Below are positions 21,400 through 33,021 of a DNA stretch of 64,000 bases, one piece after another (position 1 is the stretch's first letter; each line of letters starts with the position of its first letter). A program made the translations under genes and the position numbers. The notes under the pieces are model-generated. The model had not been told where the DNA came from. It did no database searches and saw only the letters and a program-made list of their open reading frames with translations. The DNA is taken from NCBI RefSeq assembly GCF_035046485.1, contig NC_085138.1:343678263-343742262 (forward strand), in the 5' to 3' direction. This stretch comes from Aedes albopictus (Eukaryota; Arthropoda; Insecta; Diptera; Culicidae).

Positions 21400-22179
21400 T
21401 CATGAAATTGAAAAATCTACGGCATATGGAATCGAGCTATAAATCTCATCATTTGCATATGGTTTCACAAGGAAATAGATGTTTGCACAATCGTCAGCAA
21501 ACCGTAACACCTTCGAACACAAGTCACCACAATCTTTAACACCTTCCATGCAAGTCTGAATCTTCCTAGGATCCCAGTTGGCTCCGTATCCACCGCACTG
21601 CAGTTCGAGTCGCTCCCAGTCGAAACCTCCGTCGTCGCTGTACAGACCATGCCGGATGAGGAAGCATCTCAAAAGACACGCCTTCTCGGGTATTGCAGAT
21701 CCGTCGATGGCCACCTGCTTCAAGGTATCTTCTGAAATTACCAACATGGCCGCACACTCTCTGGCAATCTGTATGTGTTGAAATCTGGTGAACGGAATGA
21801 ATCAAACAGCTTCGGAATCCAACTGTCCGTATTGATCATCGTAGCACTTCACTGCTTGTTCTGCCCGTTGACAGCTATTACTGGTGGTGGTGCTTCCCGC
21901 CAGACATCGCGCCGTTCTATTCAGGTAACACACATCATCAGGACTTGGTTGGTAGAATCGAGCTATGGAGTAACCGATCCCACTGGTATCGTTCCAAAAG
22001 CGATCTACCAAACCCCGGCAACGGACGGCACAGTTGGTGGAATCGTTCGGGAGATATTGTCGACATTCAGCATCCGTTGAGCGGATGCTTTTGAACACAA
22101 CGGAGTGCCTGTTCGCTATTGCTACATTTCCAATAGTGAAAATAATACAAGTAGCCAGCAGTACCCATAGGCATTCCAT
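21400..22179 (-). pseudogene. Two-domain odorant-binding protein paralogue with one in-frame TGA
   Basis: The minus strand is collinear with the OBP gene at 5990-6802 along its whole length: signal peptide (MECLWVLLATCIIF), all N-half cysteines (C39, C50-x3-C54, C84, C92, then the C-x8-C pair), and the C-half with C-x3-C (CLLRC) and CSKVLRFADDC. At codon 126 a TGA (21802-21804) replaces the CGA arginine codon of the intact gene (DSEAV-stop-FIPFTR against DSEAV-R-YIPLTR), a single C-to-T change. The rest of the frame has no other stop or frameshift; only two one-codon length differences from its paralogue are seen. Options are a very recent pseudogene, a segregating null allele, a sequencing error, stop-codon readthrough, or a gene now making only the N-terminal OBP half (125 aa). 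The base after TGA is T, which is not the context usually favouring readthrough. Confidence 0.8.
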
Positions 22180-22511
22180 TGCAACTCACTCCCAATTATT
22201 TAGTGTACTCGTTGGTCTGAGCTGTTCGGGAGTACTAAACCATTCGGAGAATTGTGCTAGGTTATGATAAGTCACGCAGTTGGCATTTTAAATATGCCTA
22301 CATACCTTAACGTAACAATGTTGCAGTTGGGCTAGCCAGGAAGCTTGTTTGTTTATCAACAGTTGTTAAATTGACACATATTTTGCCGTATGGTGGTCAC
22401 GTAATTTGACGCTTCTTATATACAAATTATCGCTCACCAACATTTTCTATAATTGCCTGTCCCATGTAAACTTTACATCAGGCTTGAGGTGGCAACCGTT
22501 TTTGTTACTAA
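22180..22511. other. 5' flank of the OBP paralogue
   Basis: No coding region. The bases just before the ATG (TTGCA) resemble those of the intact gene (ATGCA), but further upstream the two flanks diverge. No clear TATA box. Confidence 0.35.
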
Positions 22512-22852
22512 CATCCCGAGCAAAGGTGGATAACAAAATGATAACAAGTTCTGCTACCTGGTTATCAATCGTTTGATAATTCAGTTTGTTATCATTTAGG
22601 TTGAATTAAGAGCCAACATAACAAAAATGATTAGTCAAATTTACTTGTCGAATATCATAATAATAAGAAGTTAAGTTATCCTTGAGTTCAAGTTGATAAT
22701 CAATTGTGTTATACAATGTTTTGTTCAACATTACATTTAGTTATCAACATGAAAAAAATACAGCTGATTGATAACTTGTTTTGTACTTTACCGACATCGT
22801 CAGCAATTGAAAATAGTTTCTTATAACCTGCAACTAATATTCTCAACTATTG

Positions 22853-22925
22853 CGCCCAGGCGGGTCTTGAACCCTGATCGAGTGGTTGTTGGTCAGTCGT
22901 AGCCCCTATACCAACGGGACTCAGT
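22853..22925 (-). promoter_or_regulatory. tRNA-like segment with A and B boxes
   Basis: On the minus strand TGGTATAGGGG (A box, about 22903-22913) is followed by GGTTCAAGACC (B box, 22863-22873) inside a short GGG...CCC T-arm-like stem. The spacing suits an internal Pol III promoter. Acceptor pairing is poor, so it is a tRNA-derived segment and not a tRNA gene. Confidence 0.5.
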
Positions 22926-22938
22926 GAGAGTGAGAGTA

Positions 22939-23139
22939 GGATCTTGTACCATTTGGGCAGGTGAACCTATTTTGGGCACTTGTCGCTATAACTAAGTCAA
23001 TTTCAAACGGATTGATTTGAGATTAGGCACGTACAGTATCTAACTCTATACAAAAACTCAAATCAATCGGTTTGAAATTAACTTAGTTATAGCGACAAGC
23101 GCCCAAAATAGGTACACCTGCCCAAATGGTACAAGACCC
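22939..23139. mobile_element. TA-flanked palindromic MITE
   Basis: 201 bp with arms of about 85 bp. The left starts GGATCTTGTACCATTTGGGC, and the right read inversely starts GGGTCTTGTACCATTTGGGC. TA on both sides (22937-22938, 23140-23141). Inserted in the word-repeat element. A partial relative is seen near 30505-30590. Confidence 0.7.
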
Positions 23140-23529
23140 TAATTGAAGGCTACACTTCCGTACTACAGTTGCATTGAAAGTGGAAAGTCGAATCTATTTT
23201 TAGATTCAAGGTTCATCAGACTCTCAGTTTTGGAAAAGTTTTGAAAAATGCGTTCAGCAACAGAAAACATATATTGTTATCATTTAGTATTATTATGTTA
23301 TCGTGATAGACTTAACTTATCAATAACTAAATTTGTTATCATCTGGCTATCATAAATTGGAAAAGCTGATAACAAAAATAACAAAATGATAGCACCGATA
23401 ACACAGTTTATAATCAAAGTGATATCACTTTGTTATTCGCCTTGGCTCGGGATGCATACACTTTTATCTCATTTGATAGTATTTCAACTGTTGATAGAAG
23501 ACGAGTGAAAGCAACATCAAGTATGTTTG

Positions 23530-24510
23530 TCTCATTATGGAAAGCAATGGCAATGAAGCCTGTATCCGCAATAATCGGGACACAGAAGTATGGCAGTAAC
23601 TCTGTACTGAATCAATAAAAAATGATCAAAAATTAGCTGAGAACTCTTTGATGTATGTTTATTATTTGTGCAAAATTTTATTAAAATTGATGCATTACTT
23701 TTAACAGACGTGGTTTTTAAGATTTTGTACAATCATCACCAATTTTCATTCGCATACTAGATGGTTCTTTTCCGCTACAATTCAAAGTTCTGTGAGGATA
23801 ACTATGAAATTTTGTGAGCAGTTATGATACTTATAGAGACACTTTCTTGCAAAATTTCATCAACTTTTATCGATTGGATTGAAAGACACTGGTGTTGATA
23901 GGGGATAGTGTTAGTGAAAATGTTTCATGTTTTTCATGTGCGATGTTTGCCCATTCATAACTTTTGAATGTATCTGCCAATTTTCATGAAATTTTCACAG
24001 AAGGTAGTTGATTATGTGTATATTATTCCTGCAAAATTTGGTGATTATTGGTGTAGTACTTTCAACAATACAATCGAAACAATAAGGGGTGCTCACTAAT
24101 TGTTGTCTGAGGGGCTAAAATCACGGTTAGCCCCAATATATGTTTCGGCTATAAAATTGTTGATAGTTCATCGATTTTTTTGAAATTTTGCCTATGCAAG
24201 GGAAGTATGTTGAGAGGTTTGTGTTCAAAATTTCAGCCATTTCTTTTGTCAAATTCAAAAGTTACAGCGCTGACAAGCCAAACCAGGGGCTGTACAAAAT
24301 TCAATTGCTCGCTTTCTACTGTTTCATTGCTACAACAAAATTTACGTCACCGATTCAATTGAAATTTTGCAGGTTAAATAAATACATCTTGATATATTAT
24401 CAGGCAAAATTTGAGCAATTTTAATGTATATATTGCAGAGTTGCAGCCATAATTCTGTGTCCCGATTATTGCGGATACAGGCTTTATACTAGTGTTCCAT
24501 TATGGACCAC
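23530..24510. mobile_element. Inverted-repeat element of about 0.98 kb
   Basis: Ends of about 75 bp are inverted copies sharing AGCCTGTATCCGCAATAATC and GGGACACAGAA. The interior is AT-rich with recurring GCAAAATTT words but no coding frame. Probably a non-autonomous DNA element. Exact ends and target duplication are not resolved. Confidence 0.5.
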
Positions 24511-25266
24511 CCTAATGAAAACCAATTCTCAAAGCAGGCAATTTACTTTGCAACAGCTTGAAACTATTTATTATTGAATGAAATTAGCAAAGAGAGTATA
24601 CAAATTTTAACAAAAGTCTTTCTTTTTAACTATATCTACTATTTATGTACTTACATTTAATAGTTTTCTTCTAATATCCTGCTATTTCCAAACAGGTATG
24701 GCCTCTTACGGTTGATCGCTTTCTCGAATCCTAAAACTGCCTAAATTAATCACTCTTAGGTTCACGTATTCGTTTATCGCAATATCTCTTACCTCGGATC
24801 GTAATTTGGTACCGGCAATTACCTCAAAAACTACGCCCCTTCTCACTATTCGCAAATCTCGCTCTAAATGCACTTAAATCTTTACTTCTGCTTCAATGCC
24901 TTTCAAGTTTTACCATTTTGTGATTTTTCTTCCTTCTATTTATGTTTATATTTACCTTTCTACTTGTCTCTGTCTTCCCCAACATACTCACTGACGTCTA
25001 TGCTCAGCGCACGGTTCATCCATACACTGCCGTTGTCTTGTCCTGTGTGGACCGCATGTTGCACCCGGGTTACGCCGTTGAAGGGTAGTACGGGGCTGTG
25101 CCAACAACTAGGCAAAATATGTACAAGAGGTAAAAACACTAAGGAATTACCTACGTGAGTCGCAACTTGACCCGTTGACCCCCGAGGATTCTCACAATTA
25201 AAATCTTCAAAGAAGTTTATTATCAATCATCAAGTTCCAATAAAATAAACATGACTTTACGAAAAA
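24511..25266. other. No recognisable gene
   Basis: An 88-codon minus-strand frame at 24960-25226 (MIINFFEDFNCENPRGSTGQ...) has no motif I know. The area may be a remnant of another retroelement, but this cannot be shown from the window. Confidence 0.3.
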
Positions 25267-25727
25267 AAAAACAAACTAATTCACCTGGTGATAGTGCCTT
25301 TCTCGTCGCATATGTGCTCATGTTTTTTTCGTCGACGTTAGCCGTCGACTATTTTCTTCTTGACCGATTATTAAAAAAGTTTGGTGTCCTTCTTTATTTT
25401 ACCACTTCCGGCGGGGCATTCGTTGCTAGTTCTGGAGCACTACCGGATCTCTCAATTATGGTCTGGGACTTATTGCTGGCTAACTGTTCATTAAGTTATT
25501 GAAAAACGTGCGATTTGATGTGTCGCATGTATAGGTTCGGTTTACTTTTATAATTGACCACTTACGACGGGACACCCAAATTCAGTTCCCGGGCATGACC
25601 TTTTGTCCCAAGTACGGTTTGGAACTATTTTTTGCTAATGCTTCATCAAGTTACCGATCAAATCATTTGTTATGTCGCATGTATTGGTACACTTTTACAT
25701 TTGGTCACTGTCAGAGGGACACCCGGA

Positions 25728-27521
25728 CCTGCGCAGCACCTGCCTACGGGCTAGGCGGTGGATGCAGCGAGCACGATCAGAGGAAGAGCGAAACGAACGG
25801 CGGGTGGTGTTCACCGCTGCAAAAGCCGCGCTTAAGACCGATATAAGAGCAAGCAAAAAGGCCTGCTTTGAGGGTCTCTGTCAGAGTGCCAATACGAACC
25901 CGTGGCCTACAGGATCGTTATGGCCAAGACGAGAGGTGTGATGGCTCCTACAGAGCAATCTCCAGAGATGTTGGAGGGTATCATTGGAGGACTTTTTCCG
26001 CGTCATGATCCTAGTCCTTGGCCTCCTTTCGTAGGACAGCCGGGGACTGGGGCTGGCGATGAGGAGAGGGTCACCGATGTGGAACTTGCGGGGATAGCTA
26101 AGTCCCTTAGCGTAGGTAAGGCCCCAGGTCCGGACGGAGTTCCATACCTGGCCTTAAAAGTAGCTATTGCAGAGGCTCCCGAGATGTTCAGGTCTGATAT
26201 GCAGAAATGCCTGGACGAGGTAGTTTTCCCAGAAGCTTGGAAGAGGCAGAGCCTGGTACTATTGCCAAAGGCTCCCAGAGACCCGTCGGCATACAGACCA
26301 ATATCCGGAGTACTTGTACAAGATTCTCGAAAGCTACTTTCAGAATCGCGTACTAGTTTAAGACACGGAGGTGGGTCGGAAGTGCTTTCACATAACCTCA
26401 GGAGTCCCGCAAGGTTCCATCCTGGGTCCGGTGTTATGGAATGTCATGTACGACGAGGTGTTGAGGTTAGAGTATCCAGTGGGAGTGGTGATTGTCGGAT
26501 TTGCCGACGACATTACGCTCGTAGTCTACGGTGAAACGATCGAGGAGGTAAAGTTGACTACCAACCACTCGATCAAGGTTGTGGAGGCGTGGATGCGGTC
26601 CAGGAAACTGGAGCTGGCTCACCACAAGACAGAGGTGACGGTTGTTAACAACCTGAAGTCGGAGCAGCAGACGGAGATCAGTGTAGGAGAGTGCACTATC
26701 CCGTCAAAGCGCTCCGTCAAACACTTGGGCGTGATGATCGACGATAAACTTACCTTCGGTAGCCACGTCGATTATGCCTGTAAAAGAGCCTCCACAGCAA
26801 TTGCGACACTGTCCCAGATGATGTCCAATAGCTCTGCGGTGTACGCCAGTAAGCGCAAGCTTCTGGCTAGTGTTGCTACGTCCATACTTAGGTATGGCGG
26901 CCCGGCGTGGGGCACCGCGCTAAGTACTGAATGCTACCGACGGAAGCTGGAAAGTACTTACAGGTTTATGTGCCTGAGGGTTGCGGACGCGTACCGTACC
27001 GTGTCACACGACGCTCTCTGCGTCATTACTGGTATGGTGCCTATCAGCATTCTTATCAGTGAGGACATGGAGTGCTTCGAAATGCGCGGCACCAGAGGCA
27101 TACGCAGGACTGCCAGGATGGCCTCTATGGTCAAATGGCAGCGCGCGTGGGACAGTTCCACCAAAGGAAGGTGGACCCATAGGTTGATACCGAGGGTAGA
27201 TAGTTGGATTAATAGGCGCCATGGGGAAGTTACATTCCACCTGACACAGGTCCTTACAGGTCATGGTTGCTTCCGACAGTATCTACACCGCTTCGGGCAT
27301 GCGGATTCTCCCGAATGCCCAGTGTGCAATGGTTTAGAGGAAACGGCGGAACACGTTTTGTTCGTGTGCCCGCGTTTTCGCACAATGCGTGACCGCATGC
27401 TTTCCACATGCGGGAGGACACAACTCCGGACAATTTGGTCCAGAAGATGTGTAGGGATGAGGTTAGCTGGAACGCCATTTCAACGGCTATCACCCATATC
27501 GTCTGGGAGCTACAGAGGAGG
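25728..27521 (+). pseudogene. R1-type ORF2 remnant (reverse transcriptase with internal deletion)
   Basis: In order: a linker (AAKAALKTDIRASKKACFEG), a frameshift near 25900, RT fingers (SVGKAPGPDGVPYLALK, AYRPIS), a junction near 26307 where the palm motif A is missing, then EYLYKILESYFQNRV, a stop (TAA, 26359-26361), motif B (TSGVPQGSILGPVLWNVMYD), catalytic FADD (VGFADDITLVV, about 26500), the thumb, and the C-terminal Cys-His knuckle CPVCNGLEETAEHVLFVC. A further frameshift near 27420 moves the end to WNAISTAITHIVWELQRR, stopping at 27519-27521. Loss of motif A (first catalytic Asp) means no enzyme activity. The C-terminal C-x2-C-H-C and the overall layout are those of the R1 clade. Confidence 0.85.
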
Positions 27522-28233
27522 TAGCGCGTGAACTTGGAGAATGGCTAGTCCAGATGCAGTACAAGAGGTGGTCCAGGGGTTCGAAGTCGGCTTCGCAGGT
27601 CATACCGGTGCCCTGCGGTCGAGATCGACCCTTCCAGCGATTAAGTGGCCGCGGAGAGGAAGTCCCGATAGCGGTGCTGTCGTGGCGTCGGTCTACTGGG
27701 TTAGATCCGAGCCAGCATCGCTGGAAAGGGGTCCCCGGCAAGGGTCGGGGTAGGTGGAGACCCTGCTGTCAGCAACCTGGTGCAGCTGACAGGGCCTGAA
27801 GGGTAGTGATACCCTTGCCTTCAGCAGGTCAGATCGGGTTGCACGTGGGCATCAGTTCTTGTTGTCTGCAAAGCAGTTGAGCGCGGGCGAGGTTGACCCT
27901 GCCCGCCTTCCGAGGACAAAGGGAGTGGCGAGGACCACTCGGGAAACTGGTTAAGCGCAAGCATGTTACCGTGATGGACTCTCCAGAGAGAGTCATCGAT
28001 GTTCGTTGCTACTAGGCTACGCAGCTAACCTTGAGGGTGCGATGTGCACTAGCCCCTCTCTGAAGCAATACCTTCTTGGTGGTTCCGGAGAGACGAAGGG
28101 TTCGGCGACCATAGGAACGTGTTTTAGTGGGTCGAGGAGAGATTAGTCCTGGCTTAACCCCACACTACCCTAACCTTCCTGTTAGAGTGTCTGTTGAGCA
28201 GATTTTTCCCCCTATAATTTAGAGGAAAAAAAA
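25728..28233 (+). mobile_element. 5'-truncated R1-clade LINE with 14-bp target duplication
   Basis: The insert is bounded by GAGGGACACCCGGA at 25714-25727 and 28234-28247 and ends in a short poly-A tail (GAGGAAAAAAAA). Such a duplication plus A-tail shows insertion by target-primed reverse transcription. The element begins inside ORF2, so the ORF1 and endonuclease parts are missing. After the ORF2 remnant there is a GC-rich 3' region of about 0.7 kb (27522-28220) with no coding family. The target was a monomer of array element B. Confidence 0.85.
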
Positions 28234-28745
28234 GAGGGACACCCGGAACTGGATCTGGAACTACCGGCAGTTCCTAAAATGGTTTTAGCCTACTTCCTTG
28301 ATATCCGGTCATCAGGTTATTGGAAAAGCCGTGATTTGATGTGTCGCACGCATGGGTTTGGTTCGCTATTATATTTGGCCACTTCTGGCGCAATTTGCTA
28401 TTATATTTGACACCCGGAACCGATTCCGGAACACTACCGGGTAAGATATTGTCTGAGACTATTTTCATGCTAACCTTTCATTAGATTATGAAAAAAACCT
28501 GCTCTTTGTTGTGTCGTAAGCATGGGTTTGGTTCACTGTTATATTTGGCCACATCCGGCGGGACAACCGGAACCGAAAGTGTCGCATGTATCGGTTTGTT
28601 GCATTTTCATGTTTGGCCTCTACCAGGGGTACTGGTCCGGAACACCTAAATGGCCATAACTCCGGAACGGCTGGACTGATCCGAACCATTTTCAATAGGA
28701 AACAAAGGGACTAGATTGCGCGTCGAATGAACCGTCGTGAGTATT

Positions 28746-29017
28746 TTTGTGGCAAAAAGAGAACCCTATGGTGTAGTTTCAAAACATCTTCACTGCAAGT
28801 CCTCTACATCTGATAATTTTCCCTAGTGCAATTTCAGCACAACATTTATGCTATAGCTGCATTCTGGTCCGGTAATAATACATCTCTAAACGACTGAAAG
28901 ATTACTACTCAAACAGATTACTGTCTGATTACATTACAGCTCATTACTAAAATGTCTAAAATGTTTATCTATCTCACTCAAAACTATTCCTTTTTTTTTG
29001 TTGCGGTTCCACTATTA
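28746..29017. other. Short unassigned AT-rich spacer
   Basis: Sequence between the truncated array element B and the next MITE. Nothing recognisable. Confidence 0.35.
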
Positions 29018-29305
29018 CAGAAGACGTTCGACAAGTGCAACATGTTTACGTTTCAATTACCGAATGAAATTCGATAACTGCAACGACTGACAGCCGTCAA
29101 ACAGTTGTCAATTGCTGTTGGACGCAGCCAGATGCACACAAAAACATCGCAATGCAGTTGTAGTGCATCCTAAAAACATCGCAACTCTGTTGACGTTTTG
29201 TATTTGACAGATAGCGGTGCGATAACTGCAAAATTGTTGCACTTAGCGGACTTGCAGTTAAAAAGCAGTGCAGTTAAACCGTTTGCACCGAGCGAACGTC
29301 TGCTG
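29018..29305. mobile_element. TA-flanked MITE, CAGTAGACGTTCG family
   Basis: 288 bp. The left end is CAGAAGACGTTCG, the right end inversely CAGCAGACGTTCG, with TA outside both (29016-29017, 29306-29307). The interior has TGCAACATGTTTACG and GACTTGCAGTTAAA words shared with copies near 52.94-53.2 and 55.02-55.46 kb. Tc1/mariner-type by its TA duplication. Confidence 0.7.
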
Positions 29306-29870
29306 TAGTTGTAGTGACACCATACTGGGCTCGTGTCCCGGTCCAGCACTGCTTTTTAATCTATGTTTACCATTCTTCTGCTCCTGTAGCATATTTTTCC
29401 ATAGTCAATACACCAAAACCTCCATTTAGGTAACGAATTGGGACTGCCTAAATAGAGTTTTTACCAATGGATTTATAACTAAATGAATTTGAAAATTGCA
29501 AAGAAGCTTAAGAAGGGCGAGTGACCTGGAGATATAAAGGGGGCAATGTGGGGTTTCAGAGAGATTCCATAGGAGTTTCAGGAGGGGGGGGGGGTGTCAG
29601 TGGCGTTGCACCGGGGAGGGGGGTGGCTGCTTCAGGGGTATTTTCGGGGAGTTTCGAAGGGTCTCAGTTGCGATACATGGAATCCGATGGGGTTTTAAGG
29701 GAGCATCCATTTAGTACGTCACGCAAAATTTTGGATTTTCCTATCCCCCCCTCCCTTTGTACGGGTTTTTCGTATACCTAATGCATTGCTTGACACACTT
29801 TCCAGAACCCCCACCCCTACTCCTCCCCGGCCCCCCCGGCCCCCCCTTAGATCCGGCCCTGTAAACGGGG
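29306..29870. repeat. Repeat mosaic with poly-G and GGGAGCATCCATTTAGTACG motif
   Basis: A CAGGGG-type array with an 11-G run (about 29583-29600) is followed at 29700 by GGGAGCATCCATTTAGTACG and TCACGCAAAATT. That motif recurs in the window (about 2117, 31396 and 51893). C-rich runs follow to 29850. No gene. Confidence 0.45.
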
Positions 29871-30789
29871 GCGAGCTTCCAGTGTTGGCCTGTAGACTGC
29901 GCTAGTGGTTGTTTTGTTTACTCTTGGGGGATGAAAAATTCCAAATTTAGTTTTCAAGTTGCTGAAGAGTTTAGAACATTCTTAGTTGAAATTCCACTGT
30001 CTAATGAAAAATAGTTATGGGAATTAGCAGATCCATGTGATTTTCTATTGTTCAGCACGAAATTGGCAGTTGTGGGAAATGCTCGAGCTGCTGCCGCCAG
30101 TAGTTCAAATTAAGATTAAAATTGGTTCAATGAAATTCGGTGGAAATACAAACTTTTTACCACGTAACAGAAAGTTTATACCCGTCGCTTTCATGTACAT
30201 ACAATTTTGCCGTAGTAAATTATTTCCATGTGGGAGAAAAATACACTTAAAATTTGCGCTACTTCGGAAAGCCGTAATTTGGTTCAACTTTTGATTATTA
30301 CCTACCCTAATAGAAAAAATAATACACTGAGAGTCATCGCAGATCTATGCTAGATGTCATAATGTTTCAATTTTCCAAAAAAAAAATAAAGCTTCAAAAT
30401 CTGCGAAGTAGACAAGGACGGACAAATGTTTTTTTTTCTAAAATATAAAATAATATTAGATTTGTTTCCTGTTTTAGTCAAAAATAATCAATCAAATAAT
30501 CAGAGTACCAAACCATTTGGGCAGTAGTGGCTGGAACTTTGGGAAAGTGCTCTGCTATAACTCAGTTAATTTCAAACCAATTGACATATTATTATTTGGA
30601 GAGAAAATGGTAACCCCGTTACCTAAGGCATCAGAATAATTTTAAAATATCGGGAGACTTAAATTTTATTTTTTCACTACGCACAATTTTTGATAAGGTA
30701 TTTTTATAAGATTTGTGTGACGTATACATAAGGTATTCCAAAAAATCTAAGTTTTTCAAAACTAACAAAATTCATTAAAAAAATCGAGA
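29871..30789. other. No recognisable gene
   Basis: AT-rich. Part of a MITE relative (ACCATTTGGGCAG, about 30505; CTATAACTCAGTTAATTTCA, about 30550-30570) is present without its partner arm. The open frame 30037-30294 has no known motif. Confidence 0.35.
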
Positions 30790-31394
30790 TTAATCCACCT
30801 TGGGGTGGTTAGTGCCTTTCTCGTCGAATATGTACTCATAATCTTTACGTCGACCTTAGGTGATCCTAAGAACACTTATACACTTAATACGATTCATGTA
30901 AAATTTGACCTTCTCATGAACCCAAATTGTGCACAGTAATTTTAGACGCAAAAGGAGATTGGAAAAACTTTATTCAGTGTTGATGTGATCAAATTATAAT
31001 TTTTCCATAACACGTTGATTCATCCTACATTATATTAACACCGCAGGAACTTGGAATGGTGTGATTTGATGAGATTGCTTTGGTCACGATTTTGTTCTCT
31101 TGCATATATGAAGACTTTGGTCATTTCTTCACTTTTAATCTTACCCAAAGATTATCAGGCTATCAGAAAAGCCACAATTTAATTTATCGCTAACATTGGT
31201 TTTGTTCTCTTTCATAATTCCACTATTTGATGTACCGCATGCATGAGTTCAGTTCAATTTTACGTTTGACCATTTCCGGGGGACACCTGGAACCGATTCC
31301 ATGACACTACTGGTTGTCCCAAATATTATCTATGGCTATTTTCTTGTCAACTGGTTATCAGGCTGCCTAAAAAAACATGAATTGATGTGTTGCA

Positions 31395-31600
31395 TGGGGA
31401 GCATCCATTAAGTAAGTATGTCACGTTGAAATTGGGAATTTTCGAAGCCCCCCCATCGCGTACGGGTTTTTCCTATTTTTAATATACTGCCTATCATCAC
31501 ATATCAGTCCCATATTTGCTGGGTTTCGAATTCATAAGGGACAGTTATGCGATCATAGGCAGAACATTGCTTGTCACACTTACCACTTACCCATGTATGA
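31395..31600. repeat. Insertion carrying the GGGAGCATCCATTAAGTAAG motif
   Basis: A segment starting GGGGAGCATCCATTAAGTAA and containing TATGTCACG interrupts the array monomer pattern (monomer words GTTGCATG before, CCATGTATGATTTTGGTTTA after). It belongs to a widespread non-coding repeat also seen at 2117, 29700 and 51893. Edges are approximate. Confidence 0.4.
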
Positions 31601-32110
31601 TTTTGGTTTACTTCTACATTTTACCATTTCCGGCGGGGCACTCGATACCTGTTCTTCAACACTAACGGTTTTTCAAATACGCGTCTGAGACTTTTAGCTG
31701 AAAAACTGTTAAAATTGGGTTATTGAAAAAGCCGCGATTTAGTGCGTCGCATGCATAGGTTCGGTTCAGTTTATATTTTATCACTTATAACGAGACATCC
31801 AAAATCGGTTCCCGGAATTTGTCCCAAATTTGATCTGAGACTTTTTTCTTGCTAACCGTTCATTAGGTTATCATGTGACATGTCACATGTATTGATTCTT
31901 TTTACATTTGAAATATTCCGGCGTGACAGACGGAATCGGTTCCGTGGAACACTGATATGGTCTGAGACTTTTTTCTTGTCAACTGTACATCATGTTACCT
32001 AAAAAGCCGTTTGAGGTGTTGCATGCATGGCTTTGGTTTACTTTCAGATTTGGCCACTTCTGTCGGGACACCCGAAACCGGTTCCGGAATACTACCGATA
32101 GTCTCTAATG

Positions 32111-33021
32111 CTGGGTGTTAGGTTCGTGAGTGCAAACCTTTATATTCTTACACCGCACATCGGCGGCGCTGTCTGTTTATTTCATAACCACAGCAGCAGT
32201 GGTTCGGCATAGGATCAAGACTGTGTGCTCGGTGCAAAACGAGATACCAGCATAGACTAATTTGAAGACATCGTTGTAAAAAAAAACATTAAATTTTGTG
32301 TGTAAGTCCGGTACCCAATAATATTCATTACCGTGTACTTTTTTACGTGTAAATTGCTTTTGTGTAAATTAAATTTAGCGTGCTACACCGATCTGACAGG
32401 AAAAGGACTAAAAATAAATTACGTAATGGCCGAGGATTGTTCAAAATCTGCGAACTTGACTGATACCGGCGTGCACTAGCTCCAGCGGCACAATGTGCAA
32501 AAAAGTTGCAGTTACAGATGAAAATTCATGATCTGATATACAATGTTAAATTCGGAATTACAAGAACACGAGAGGAGCTAGACGTTTGATGTCAAAGAAC
32601 GAATTGTAGAACGGAACAGAGGCCACAAATTTGCCTAAGAGAAAATTCAAATTCATTACGCATTTTTCAAAGATAATTTACAAAAACAATCACTACTATT
32701 GAGTTTATTTGCTTTAGAAATCTAAGATATTTAACTAAACCAATAGATTCGAAGATTTTTTTGTTTCTTTTTATTCGTGAATTTTAACTTAGGCTACTTC
32801 TTCACACAGGATTCGAAGATCTTTTTTTGGTAGAAAATTTAATAATCTTTCGAATGAGGGTTAAAAAGCTGCACTAAGCTTGCCCATTTTCAAGTTATAG
32901 GCAGTTTGAGGCAAGCAAAGTCAAAAACGGAGATTAAACCATATGCGTAGAAATTTTATTTTCACCATTTATGATTTTCTATCACACCCTTAAAGTTTGC
33001 TTTCACGAACCTAACACCCTG
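32111..33021. mobile_element. Non-autonomous TIR element inside array element C
   Basis: The left end CTGGGTGTTAGGTTCGTGAG is matched by the inverse of the right end (CAGGGTGTTAGGTTCGTGAA); GCAAAC follows in both. About 910 bp, no coding frame, interior AT-rich. Array monomer sequence resumes on each side (CAGTCTCTAATG before; GTTAACGTTCGTAAGATTATC-like after). A target duplication is not clear, so the superfamily is not assigned. Confidence 0.6.

Larger units (their letters stand above)
22512..23454. mobile_element. Word-repeat element, GATAAC/TTATCA type
   Basis: Ends are inverted: CATCCCGAGCAAAGG at the left, and the inverse of CCTTGGCTCGGGATG at the right. Both flanks inside the ends are dense with TGATAAC and GTTATCA words in both orientations. 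A tRNA-like segment (22853-22925, minus) lies in the middle, as in the TTATAAC-type element at 1165-3055. A TA-flanked MITE is inserted at 22939-23139. No ORF. No clear target duplication is seen. Confidence 0.6.
25267..28745 (-). repeat. 152-bp tandem-array element, copy B, split by an R1 LINE
   Basis: The left end TTCACCTGGTGATAGTGCCT with TTCTCGTCG matches the start of copy C at about 30790. Degenerate monomers with GGGACACCCGGAACC and GTGTCGCATGTATAGGTTCG words run to 25727 and resume after the LINE at 28234. Similarity stops near 28745, before the TG-rich end, so this copy is truncated. Confidence 0.65.

Noticed and set aside
22853..22925. Functional tRNA gene on the minus strand
   Set aside because: Boxes fit, but the acceptor stem fails and the segment is embedded in a repeat element.
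25902..26534. Independent 210-codon gene
   Set aside because: It is a piece of the R1-type reverse transcriptase; its last about 70 codons are frameshifted after the internal deletion.
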